A stretch of DNA of 64,000 bases, from contig NZ_VDUX01000007.1 of NCBI RefSeq assembly GCF_008039565.1, positions 113,021 through 177,020 of the forward strand, written 5' to 3'. Origin of the DNA: Aeromicrobium terrae (lineage in GTDB: Bacteria > Actinomycetota > Actinomycetes > Propionibacteriales > Nocardioidaceae). The notes beneath the pieces are model-generated. The model was not told the origin of the DNA. It searched no databases and saw only the letters and a list, made by a program, of their open reading frames with translations. Made by a program: the position numbers and the translations under genes. Positions 41,775 through 48,591 of the stretch are shown here, in pieces (the first letter of the stretch is position 1; each line of letters begins with the position of its first letter).

Positions 41775-42502
41775 TGGACGTCTTCTTGTGGGTGATCGTG
41801 CCGTACCTGTGCCTCGCCACGTTCGCCGTCGGGCACTTCTGGCGCTACCGGTACGACAAGTTCGGCTGGACCACCCGATCGTCGCAGCTCTACGAGGACC
41901 GGATGCTGCGGATCGGCAGCCCCCTGTTCCACTTCGGCATGCTCGGGGTGGTGGGCGGCCACGTCATCGGTCTGCTCGTGCCGGAGTCGTGGACCGACGC
42001 CATCGGCGTGACCACCGAGATGTACCACGGTGCGGCCATCGGTGGAGGCCTCGTCGCCGGGGTGATGACGCTCGTCGGGCTCGCGATCCTCATCTACCGG
42101 CGGCGCACCGTCGGTCCCGTCTTCTCGGCGACGACCCGCATGGACAAGGTGATGTACGCGTTCCTCGGCGTCGTGATCGTCCTCGGGATGTGGAACACGA
42201 TCGCCGGCTCGGTCCTGTCCGTCGGCGGCCACTACGACTACCGGGAAGGCGTCTCGGTCTGGTACCGGTCCTTCTTGGCCTTCCAGCCGCAACCGGATCT
42301 GATGGCGGACGCACCGATCGGGTTCCAGCTCCACGGCCTCGTCGCGTTCGGCCTGTTCGCTCTGTGGCCCTTCACCCGTCTCGTCCACGTCTTCAGCGCC
42401 CCAGTGGGCTACCTGACCCGTCCGTACATCGTCTACCGCAGCCGCGACGACGCGGCGCTCGGCAGCCACGCACCCAGGCGCGGCTGGGACCGGGTCGGCT
42501 GA
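41774..42502 (+). CDS. narI: Respiratory nitrate reductase, gamma subunit
   Basis: This is a 242-residue membrane cytochrome b that oxidises quinol and anchors NarGH. Five membrane helices are seen (e.g. WVIVPYLCLATFAVGHFWRY, FHFGMLGVVGGHVIGLLVP, HGLVAFGLFALWPFTRLVHVFS). The last contains His residues for heme ligation, as does FHFGMLGVVGGHVIG. It ends with the usual PYIVYRSR tail. Its start overlaps the narJ stop. Confidence 0.95.
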   Translation: MDVFLWVIVPYLCLATFAVGHFWRYRYDKFGWTTRSSQLYEDRMLRIGSPLFHFGMLGVVGGHVIGLLVPESWTDAIGVTTEMYHGAAIGGGLVAGVMTLVGLAILIYRRRTVGPVFSATTRMDKVMYAFLGVVIVLGMWNTIAGSVLSVGGHYDYREGVSVWYRSFLAFQPQPDLMADAPIGFQLHGLVAFGLFALWPFTRLVHVFSAPVGYLTRPYIVYRSRDDAALGSHAPRRGWDRVG

Positions 42503-42522
42503 CGCCGACAGGAGAGAGAGCC

Positions 42523-42855
42523 ATGGACGCCACCTCCCTGACGAGACTCGCGCATGAACAACTCGAGCAGGCCCGCGACGCCAGCAGCGGCCGAGCAGCG
42601 ACGACGGTCCACGGCGGCCACGAGCACGACCTTCGCCAGACGGTCATCGCCTTGGCTCACGGGCGCTCCCTCGGAGAGCACCAATCGCCCGGTGAAGCGA
42701 CGCTCTACGTCCTCGTCGGTCGTGTCCGTCTTGTAGCGGGCGACAACTCCTGGGAGGGCAGTGAGGGCGACTTTCTCGTCATCCCGGCGGCTCGGCACGA
42801 CCTGACTGCCCTGTCCGACGCAGCGGTGCTCCTGACCGTCGCCACGCGGGCCTGA
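42523..42855 (+). CDS. Small cupin-domain protein
   Basis: This is a protein of 110 residues from ATG 42523 with GGAGAGAGAG upstream. It has one cupin beta-barrel: LAHGRSLGEHQSPGEATLYVLVGRVRLVAGDNSWEGSEGDFLVIPAARHDL. Only some of the metal-binding His/Glu of motif 1 are kept (H in GEHQSPGEA), and motif 2 keeps its P-x-x-x-H. It lies 20 bp after narI and is probably on the same transcript. Such cupins may sense a small ligand or protect against nitrogen oxides; the function is not known. Confidence 0.75.
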   Translation: MDATSLTRLAHEQLEQARDASSGRAATTVHGGHEHDLRQTVIALAHGRSLGEHQSPGEATLYVLVGRVRLVAGDNSWEGSEGDFLVIPAARHDLTALSDAAVLLTVATRA

Positions 42856-42877
42856 GACGGAGGTAGGGACAGGCGCA

Positions 42878-42902
42878 CCCCGGCCACGAGTAATGGCCGG
42901 GG
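42878..42902. terminator. Bidirectional hairpin terminator
   Basis: CCCCGGCCA (42878-42886) and TGGCCGGGG (42894-42902) form a perfect 9-bp stem with a 7-base loop between the converging cupin and BON genes. It has no clear U-tract but is strategically placed to end the nar operon and the BON transcript. Confidence 0.75.
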
Positions 42903-42919
42903 CACGTCGGTGCGGATCG

Positions 42920-43594
42920 TCAGTGCGTACGGATGACGATCTGGTTGTCCACCTCGGACACGTGCGGTGAGGACCAGGCGGCATAGCCGGCCTGCTTCTT
43001 CTCCGCGTAGGACCCGACGGTGCCGTGCAGGACGACCTTGTTGCCGATGACGTTCACGTGGATGCTGTTGGCGTCCACGCTCGCGTTCCGCATCAGGGCC
43101 GCCTTGATCATCTTCTCGGTGTCGAGACCGCTGACTCGAGGAGTGAGGGTGATCTGGTTGGCGACACCCTTCACGCCGACGAGGTTCTGGACGGCTCGCT
43201 TGGCCTCCAGTCGGACGTAGTTCCAGTCGACGGCGCCCGTCAGGGTGGCGACACCGTGACGAACCTCGACCTTCACCGCTCCGTCCGGGATGTTCGCGTT
43301 GAGGCGTAGCACGTTGCGGGCGTTCTCGGCGATCTCGGCGTCGGTCTTCGGATGTCCGGGGTAGATGATCTCGATGTCGTTGGCGATCGCGGTGACACCC
43401 CATGTGCGAAGGGCTGCCTTGCCGGCAGCGACCTTCTGGGCGAAGCTCTTGACCTCGCCCGTGAGGGTGACGACGCCGTCGTGGACGGCGACCCCGATGT
43501 TCGCGGCATCGTCGACCTGGCGCGCCCACCGAAGCTCCTTCTCGACCCGGTCCTGGACGTCCTTGTCCGTCTTGCTTGCTGTGGAGACGCTCAT
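42920..43594 (-). CDS. Triple BON-domain protein
   Basis: This 224-residue protein has three BON domains (about 8-75, 82-150 and 155-222), each with the V-x-V-x-x-G-x-V-x-L-x-G core: IGVAVHDGVVTLTGEV, VKVEVRHGVATLTGAV and IHVNVIGNKVVLHGTV. It has no signal peptide, so it is cytoplasmic, unlike OsmY. BON domains bind lipid or cell-envelope ligands and are stress-induced. A strong ribosome site AAAGGAGGAG precedes ATG 43594, and two DosR-like elements lie 100-135 bp upstream. Confidence 0.9.
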   Translation of the reverse strand: MSVSTASKTDKDVQDRVEKELRWARQVDDAANIGVAVHDGVVTLTGEVKSFAQKVAAGKAALRTWGVTAIANDIEIIYPGHPKTDAEIAENARNVLRLNANIPDGAVKVEVRHGVATLTGAVDWNYVRLEAKRAVQNLVGVKGVANQITLTPRVSGLDTEKMIKAALMRNASVDANSIHVNVIGNKVVLHGTVGSYAEKKQAGYAAWSSPHVSEVDNQIVIRTH

Positions 43595-43690
43595 GTTCTC
43601 CTCCTTTCGTGGGATGGGGCTCGAGGCCCTCTGTCACCACTCACGGTTCCGCTCGAGGCTGTGGGAGAGAACGGCCGCAGGTCACGAGAC

Positions 43691-43729
43691 CGAGGGTCGC
43701 AAGTCCCCGCGATCGGGGACCCTCGCACC
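43691..43729. promoter_or_regulatory. Nested palindromes with two DosR-like boxes
   Basis: CGAGGGTC (43691-43698) pairs with GACCCTCG (43718-43725), and inside it TCCCCG (43704-43709) pairs with CGGGGA (43714-43719). Two 14-bp elements overlap this: GGGAC-TTGC-GACCC on the minus strand (43694-43707) and GGGAC-CCTC-GCACC on the plus strand (43716-43729). It lies between the divergent BON and DUF2231 genes. Confidence 0.55.
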
Positions 43730-43871
43730 TGCCTCCGGCCTGCTGCACGGTACGAGGATCGCGGTGCACGCCAGCAGCACCGCTTGACCTGGATGTGACG
43801 GTTCAATGACCCGCCCATGAGCGACGGAACCCGACGATGGGTCTCGCCCCGCACCGAGCCAGAGGAAGACC

Positions 43872-44360
43872 ATGCCCACCACGTTCTACGGACTGCCGCT
43901 CCACCCACTCGTCGTCCACGCCACCGTGGTCATCATTCCTCTGGCGGCCTTGACGGTCGTCCTGGCCGCCGTCTCCTCGAGGTTCCGCGGCTGGGCCGGT
44001 CCCCTACCAGCCGGTCTGAGCCTGGTCGGGGTGATCCTCGTGCCGATGTCGACGTCCACCGGCGAGACGCTGGAGGAACACGTCGCGAACACGGCTGCGC
44101 TGCACCGGCACACTGAGATGGCCGAAGGGCTGTTTCCGTGGATGATCGGCCTGTTCGTCCTCGCCGTCGTCGCGTACGTGCTGCAGCGGCGAGCGGCGGC
44201 CGACCGTGGTCCGGCGAAGGCGGTGACCGTGGCGGTGTCGTTCCTGGCGATCGCCGCGGCGATCGGCACCGGCGTCCAGGTGGCGCGGATCGGCCACAGC
44301 GGCGCGAAGGCGGCGTGGAACGACACGAACATGTCGTCGATGCCTCTGACGCAGGAGTGA
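43872..44360 (+). CDS. DUF2231-like membrane protein
   Basis: This 162-residue protein has four membrane helices. The start TTFYGLPLHPLVVHATVVIIPLA is the DUF2231 signature (GLPLHPLVVH), and NTAALHRHTEMAEGLFPW follows. The conserved His residues in helices suggest metal or heme binding, but no function is proven. A VIT1/CCC1-type gene follows after one base. Confidence 0.82.
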   Translation: MPTTFYGLPLHPLVVHATVVIIPLAALTVVLAAVSSRFRGWAGPLPAGLSLVGVILVPMSTSTGETLEEHVANTAALHRHTEMAEGLFPWMIGLFVLAVVAYVLQRRAAADRGPAKAVTVAVSFLAIAAAIGTGVQVARIGHSGAKAAWNDTNMSSMPLTQE

Positions 44361-44361
44361 C

Positions 44362-45081
44362 GTGCTCACCGGTCGGCCGTGGCACGGCGACGAGCCCCAC
44401 GCGCCGGGCATGGCATCACGGCTGAACTGGTTGCGGGCTGGAGTTCTCGGCGCCAACGACGGCATCGTCTCGACCGCTGGTCTCGTCGTCGGCGTCGCGG
44501 GCGCCACCGCAGACCGAGGGGTCATCTTCACCGCAGGTCTCGCGGGGGTGGTCGCCGGCGCGGTGTCGATGGGTCTCGGCGAGTACATCTCGGTCAGCAG
44601 CCAGCGTGACAGCGAGAGGTCTCAGCTCGCCCTCGAACGTTGGGAACTGGCGAACAGGCCCGCGGACGAGCTCGAGGAGCTTGTCGGTCTGTACGTCGCG
44701 AAGGGCCTCTCGACGTCGACGGCGCGACAGGTCGCGGATGAGCTGACCCGGCACGACGCACTCGCGGCACATGTCGACGTCGAGCTGAGGATCGATCCCG
44801 AGGGACTGACCAACCCGTACCACGCCGCCGGTGCCTCGATGGTGGCGTTCACCCTGGGTGCGTTGCTTCCGCTCTTGGCGATCCTCCTCGCACCCTCGTC
44901 ATCCCGCGTCCCCGTCACCGTGGGGATCGTCCTCGCGGCCCTTGCCGCAGCCGGCGTCGTCAGTGCTCGGCTCGGCCACAGCCGGATCCGCGTCGCCGTG
45001 ACGCGCATCGTCGTGGGTGGTGCGGTGGGTTTGGCGCTCACATACGCGATCGGGCGGGCCTTCGGGACGGCCGTCAGCTGA
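44362..45081 (+). CDS. VIT1/CCC1-family iron/manganese transporter
   Basis: This is a protein of 239 residues from GTG 44362; ATG 44410 would remove a 16-residue leader. Family motifs are LRAGVLGANDGIVSTAGLVVGVAGA, AGAVSMGLGEYISVSSQRDSE and GALLPLLAILL. The cytoplasmic metal-binding loop (about 80-130, rich in Glu) lies between helices 2 and 3. It exports or stores Fe2+/Mn2+. It is probably cotranscribed with the DUF2231 gene; stress islands commonly couple iron control with hypoxia. Confidence 0.9.
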   Translation: MLTGRPWHGDEPHAPGMASRLNWLRAGVLGANDGIVSTAGLVVGVAGATADRGVIFTAGLAGVVAGAVSMGLGEYISVSSQRDSERSQLALERWELANRPADELEELVGLYVAKGLSTSTARQVADELTRHDALAAHVDVELRIDPEGLTNPYHAAGASMVAFTLGALLPLLAILLAPSSSRVPVTVGIVLAALAAAGVVSARLGHSRIRVAVTRIVVGGAVGLALTYAIGRAFGTAVS

Positions 45082-45175
45082 CGCACAGGCGACCCTCACC
45101 GGACTTGACCTCCATTTGGCGCAGGGCTGGTTCAACTTGATGACGTCGCGGTCGGGTGGTGAGTCCTCTGAAGTC

Positions 45176-45189
45176 GGGACGAACTGCCC
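45176..45189 (+). promoter_or_regulatory. DosR-box-like element GGGAC-GAAC-TGCCC
   Basis: It has a 5-4-5 layout, with a good GGGAC half and GCCC at the far end. It is 53 bp upstream of the four-helix membrane protein at 45243. A weaker copy. Confidence 0.4.
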
Positions 45190-45242
45190 TGGGCCAGGAC
45201 GGGCGGCACGTCCAGGCTGGAAGAGAGGAAAGAGGAGGTCAC

Positions 45243-45839
45243 ATGATCGGCTGGAACATGGGGTGGCTCCTACCCTTCGTCTGGGCTGGGCTCGGCGTTC
45301 TCGTCGCCGCCTGCAGCGTCCTTGGGCGCAGGAGCCGTCGCGCTTACCTCATCGGCATCGCGGGGGTAGGCGTGCTGTGGATCCTGGCCGGCGCCTTCGT
45401 CAACGCGTACTTCCTCATCCGTGGCGACGACTACGCGGCCTTCGCCGACGACGCCTGGACCTCGTTCGTACGCGACGCGTGGAGGTCCGTGGTTGCGCCC
45501 CACCAGGGCATCTTCATCGGCCTCCTGATCGCGTTCGAGGCGGCCGCGGGGGTGCTCGTGCTGATCGAGGGGCGGGCTCGGCAGGCCGGCCTGGTCATGC
45601 TGGTGAGCTTCAACGTCCTCCTCGTGGCGTTCAGCTGGTGGTTTCTGCTCTGGTCCGTCCCACTCGTGCTGTCGCTGGTGTCGTTGTGGCGCGCAGCGCC
45701 GGTCACACGGTCCGGTCATCGACCGCCTTCCACCCGGCGGAACGTCCTTGGGAGTGAGGACCTTCCGCCCGCAGTAGTCGAGCCGTTCTGCTCTGCCGCC
45801 ACGCCGGCGCACGTTGCGAACGTGGAGTCAACGCGGTGA
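45243..45839 (+). CDS. Membrane protein, paralogue of the gene at 7914
   Basis: This is a protein of 198 residues from ATG 45243, with AGGAGG 5 bases upstream. It has about five hydrophobic helices. The core FADDAWTSFVRDAWRSVVAPHQGIFIGLL and SWWFLLWSVPLVL matches the 143-residue protein encoded at 7914. It has an extra N-terminal helix and a longer tail. The function is unknown; both copies border the stress island and both have GGGAC-type elements upstream. Confidence 0.7.
   Translation: MIGWNMGWLLPFVWAGLGVLVAACSVLGRRSRRAYLIGIAGVGVLWILAGAFVNAYFLIRGDDYAAFADDAWTSFVRDAWRSVVAPHQGIFIGLLIAFEAAAGVLVLIEGRARQAGLVMLVSFNVLLVAFSWWFLLWSVPLVLSLVSLWRAAPVTRSGHRPPSTRRNVLGSEDLPPAVVEPFCSAATPAHVANVESTR
45757..45770 (+). 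promoter_or_regulatory. DosR-box-like element AGGAC-CTTC-CGCCC
   Basis: It has the GGACCTTC core with an imperfect right half, and lies 99 bp upstream of the membrane protein start at 45870, inside the 3' end of the preceding gene. Confidence 0.4.
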
Positions 45840-45869
45840 ACGGTTCGCCGCCATCACTTAGGAGTCATC

Positions 45870-46466
45870 ATGCGCTCGGCATTCGACAAGCTCATCTCGT
45901 GGACGGGAGTCGCTCTCGCGGCCGTCCTCCTGGCCGCAGGCGGCCTCTTGACCTGGGGCAGCACCTTCATCGGTGACCAGGTCGATCACCAGCTCACCAT
46001 GCAGGACATCACCATGCCCAGCGGGGACGCGCTCGCGTCGCTGCCCAAGGCGGACGCGAAGGCCCTGAAGCCCTACGCGGGCAGCGTCATGGACACCGGT
46101 CCCGAGGCCAAGGCCTTCGCCGACCACTACATCCTCGTCCACATGAACGCGGCCAGCAACGGACGCACCTACGAAGAGGTCAGCGGTGAGTTCATCGCGC
46201 TGTCCGACCAGGCCAAGGCATCAGCCGAGGGCCAGCAGCTCGGTCAGCTGCGGCAGACGCTCTTCATGGGCAACACGCTGCGAGGCCTGCTCCTGAACGC
46301 GTACGCGTTCGCCACGATCGGCACCATCGCCGGAATCGCCGCCTACGGAGCCTTCGGAGCCGGCGCCCTCCTGCTGGTGTTCGCCGGGCTCGGGATCCGG
46401 CACGCCCATCGGGTTGAGAAGCCCGCCGAGCGCGTCGTCACCCGACGGGTGGCCCAGCCGGCCTGA
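45870..46466 (+). CDS. Two-helix membrane protein with large extracytoplasmic loop
   Basis: This is a protein of 198 residues from ATG 45870 (TAGGAG upstream). It has one N-terminal helix (WTGVALAAVLLAAGGLLTWG) and one or two C-terminal helices (YAFATIGTIAGIAAYGAFGAGALLLVFAG). Between them is a loop of about 110 residues that is polar and helical (MPSGDALASLPKADAKAL, ADHYILVHMNAASNGRTYEEV). I recognise no family with certainty. It is the last gene of the stress island, ended by a strong hairpin. Confidence 0.7.
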   Translation: MRSAFDKLISWTGVALAAVLLAAGGLLTWGSTFIGDQVDHQLTMQDITMPSGDALASLPKADAKALKPYAGSVMDTGPEAKAFADHYILVHMNAASNGRTYEEVSGEFIALSDQAKASAEGQQLGQLRQTLFMGNTLRGLLLNAYAFATIGTIAGIAAYGAFGAGALLLVFAGLGIRHAHRVEKPAERVVTRRVAQPA

Positions 46467-46473
46467 GCCGCGG

Positions 46474-46506
46474 TGCTCCCGGGTCCTGACGGGGGCCCGG
46501 GAGTAC
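46474..46506 (+). terminator. Hairpin terminator after the stress island
   Basis: GTGCTCCCGGG pairs with CCCGGGAGTAC around a short G/C-rich loop, 8 bp after the stop at 46466. The long GC stem ends the plus-strand transcript before tRNA-Ser on the opposite strand. Confidence 0.7.
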
Positions 46507-46553
46507 TCGTGTTCGGAGGGTGGTGCGGCTCGTTCGAGCCTGGACGTTGGGCG

Positions 46554-46640
46554 CGGAGATGGCGGGATTTGAACCCGCGAGAGGTTTGAACCTCAACCCG
46601 CTTAGCAGGCGGGCGCACTAGGCCACTATGCGACATCTCC
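46554..46640 (-). tRNA. tRNA-Ser (anticodon GCT)
   Basis: The acceptor arm GGAGATG (46640-46634) pairs perfectly with CATCTCC (46561-46555), with discriminator G at 46554 and no encoded CCA. The anticodon loop within CCTGCTAAG gives GCT, reading AGC/AGU. A long variable arm (GTTGAGGTTCAAACCTC region) marks it as class II. The T arm is CGGGTTCAAATCCCG. Its 3' end faces the stress island, as does that of the other tRNA-Ser at 7344. Confidence 0.96.
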
Positions 46641-46753
46641 CCGTCGCCGATCGGCGACCGGCAACCGGAACAGGATACCGAGACGTCAGAGTGGTCCCCG
46701 AGGCGGCGTGCGGTTGGCCAGAAACGGCTGTTCCGCTGCGGTAACGTCGGCGC

Positions 46754-47407
46754 GTGGACCTCCGCGACTACGTGATCGTCATCGCCCGGAACTGGATCAT
46801 CGTGGGCGTCACCGTCGCCGTCGGTCTGCTCACCGCCGGGGTCCTCGCGCTCACGGCCACGACGAAGTACACGGCGTCGGCGCAGGTCCTCTTCACCGGG
46901 CACGCGTCGACGGGCGGGCAGGACCTCGCGTACGTCGGCAACTACGTGCAGTCGCGCATGCAGACGTACAAGAACCTCGGCACCTCGACGAGCATGCTCG
47001 AGTCCGTCATCGACGCCCTCGGCACCGACGAGACCACCGACGAGCTCGCCGACCGCACCTCGATCACCGTCAGCCAGATCAGCACCGTCGCCACCGTCAC
47101 GGCCACCGACACGAAGGCCAAGGGCGCGGCGCGCACCGCGAACACGATGGCCGCGGCGCTCCTCAACACCGTCAAGGGGCTCGAGGCGGAGAACGCCGAC
47201 ACCGGCGAGGGCGACAAGGCGACGGCCACCGTCCAGGGCGTGATCACCGGCGAGGCCTCGGAGCCGTCGTCGCCGTCGGACCCCAACATTCCGTTCTACC
47301 TCCTCGCCGGCCTGCTGGCCGGCCTCGCCGTCAGCGTGGTCGTCGTCGCGCTCCGCGAGGTGCTGACGAACGAGAGCGTGAGGTCGCCATCCGCCACGGA
47401 TCCGTGA
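46754..47407 (+). CDS. Wzz-like polysaccharide chain-length/export protein
   Basis: This is a protein of 217 residues from GTG 46754. Wzz topology: an N-terminal membrane helix (IVGVTVAVGLLTAGVLALTA, 17-36), a periplasmic-side loop of about 140 residues with KYTASAQVLFTG, and a C-terminal helix (FYLLAGLLAGLAVSVVVVAL). It has no attached tyrosine-kinase domain. It probably sets chain length or links synthesis to export for the polysaccharide made by the genes downstream. The flippase gene overlaps its stop. Confidence 0.82.
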   Translation: MDLRDYVIVIARNWIIVGVTVAVGLLTAGVLALTATTKYTASAQVLFTGHASTGGQDLAYVGNYVQSRMQTYKNLGTSTSMLESVIDALGTDETTDELADRTSITVSQISTVATVTATDTKAKGAARTANTMAAALLNTVKGLEAENADTGEGDKATATVQGVITGEASEPSSPSDPNIPFYLLAGLLAGLAVSVVVVALREVLTNESVRSPSATDP

Positions 47408-48591
47408 TGCAGTTCGGAAAGCGAGCCGCCGGCGCGCCACCCGCCTCCAACCTGCGGCGCACCGTCCACGCGTCGGCGTGGATGTACTCCTCCAGAGGGC
47501 TGCTGTTCGCCTGGGCACTGCTTCTCACCCACCAGTTCGGCATCGGCCACTACGGCACGTTCGCCATGGCGTTCGCCGTCGGCGCCCTCATCGGCACCCC
47601 CATCGACGCCTACTTCACGATCCGCGCACCCCGCGTCAGCCAAGGCGTGTTCGACGGCGAGCGCACCACGCGGGTGTTCATCGGCCTCGGTCTCGCGTTC
47701 CTCGGCTGGCTGCTGTGGCCGTTCACGTTCGTCGGCGGCTTCGCCGTCGGCAAGGCCGGCATCGACGTCTGCTTCCAGGCCTCGCGCAGCCCGCTGATCC
47801 GCGCCGGCCACCCGGACCGCGCACAGCGGGCCGACGCCGTCCGGCAGGTCGTCGGCATCGTCCTCGGCACCGCGTACGTCCTGCTGTTCCCGGGCGCGAT
47901 CATCGAGGTCGCCGCGCTGGTCTACCTGGCCGGCTGCGCCTCGCCGATCCTGAGCGGCATCGGCAATCTCGTCGTGCACCCGCCGGTCCGGCCGGAGCTG
48001 ACGTCCCGCACCGCCGCCCTGCTCGGGGAGTCGCTCGGCGGCGTGGCCTACGGGCAGGCGGGGGTCATCCTGCTCGGCATCCTGTCGTCCACGGAGGACG
48101 CGGGCTACTACTCGTTCGGGCTGACGCTCGTGCTGTCGCTCAGCGCCCTCGGCCAGAGCTTCGCGTTCACGTTCCACGAGGGTCTCCGGGAGTCCGGCGG
48201 CGCGGTGGGCAGCGGGCCGCCCGTGCGCACCGCGCTGCTCCTCTCGCTCAGCACCGGTCTCGCCGTGGCCGTCACGTCGGTGGGTCTGTGGATCGCCGGC
48301 TTCGACGAAGCCCTGTGGCTCACGTTCGCCTGGCTCGCCCCGGTCAGCTTCATGCGCACCCTGAGCAGCGTCTCCACCGTCGTGCTCTCCATGCAGCACC
48401 GCGATCTGTTCCGCCTCAAGGTCACGATCGTCAGCCTCGTGGTGAAGGTCGGCCTGATCGCGGTGCTCAGCTCCTACGGCGCACCCGGCGCGGCCGCCGC
48501 CTTCCTGGCCGCCGACACGATCATGTCGGTGGCCTACGCGGTGACGGTCTACGGCTCGCCCCGGCGGTCGCGGGCGGCCACCGATGGCTGA
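47407..48591 (+). CDS. Polysaccharide flippase-like membrane protein
   Basis: This is a protein of 394 residues from ATG 47407, overlapping the Wzz-like stop by one base. It has about eleven or twelve membrane helices. The start SAWMYSSRGLLFAWALLLTHQFGIGHYGTFAMAFA resembles the Wzx/MurJ-type oligosaccharide flippase fold (lineage MOP). It should flip lipid-linked repeat units across the membrane. Sequence conservation in this group is low, so the call rests on topology and context. It overlaps the glycosyltransferase gene by 8 bases. Confidence 0.75.
   Translation: MQFGKRAAGAPPASNLRRTVHASAWMYSSRGLLFAWALLLTHQFGIGHYGTFAMAFAVGALIGTPIDAYFTIRAPRVSQGVFDGERTTRVFIGLGLAFLGWLLWPFTFVGGFAVGKAGIDVCFQASRSPLIRAGHPDRAQRADAVRQVVGIVLGTAYVLLFPGAIIEVAALVYLAGCASPILSGIGNLVVHPPVRPELTSRTAALLGESLGGVAYGQAGVILLGILSSTEDAGYYSFGLTLVLSLSALGQSFAFTFHEGLRESGGAVGSGPPVRTALLLSLSTGLAVAVTSVGLWIAGFDEALWLTFAWLAPVSFMRTLSSVSTVVLSMQHRDLFRLKVTIVSLVVKVGLIAVLSSYGAPGAAAAFLAADTIMSVAYAVTVYGSPRRSRAATDG

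Noticed and set aside
42866..42879. GGGAC-AGGC-GCACC resembling a DosR box
   Set aside because: It lies between converging gene ends, partly inside the terminator hairpin, where no promoter is expected.
7411..46580. Near-identical T-arm sequences of the two tRNA-Ser genes as att sites
   Set aside because: The similarity is that expected between any two serine tRNAs, the copies are inverted, and no integrase or excisionase gene is visible.
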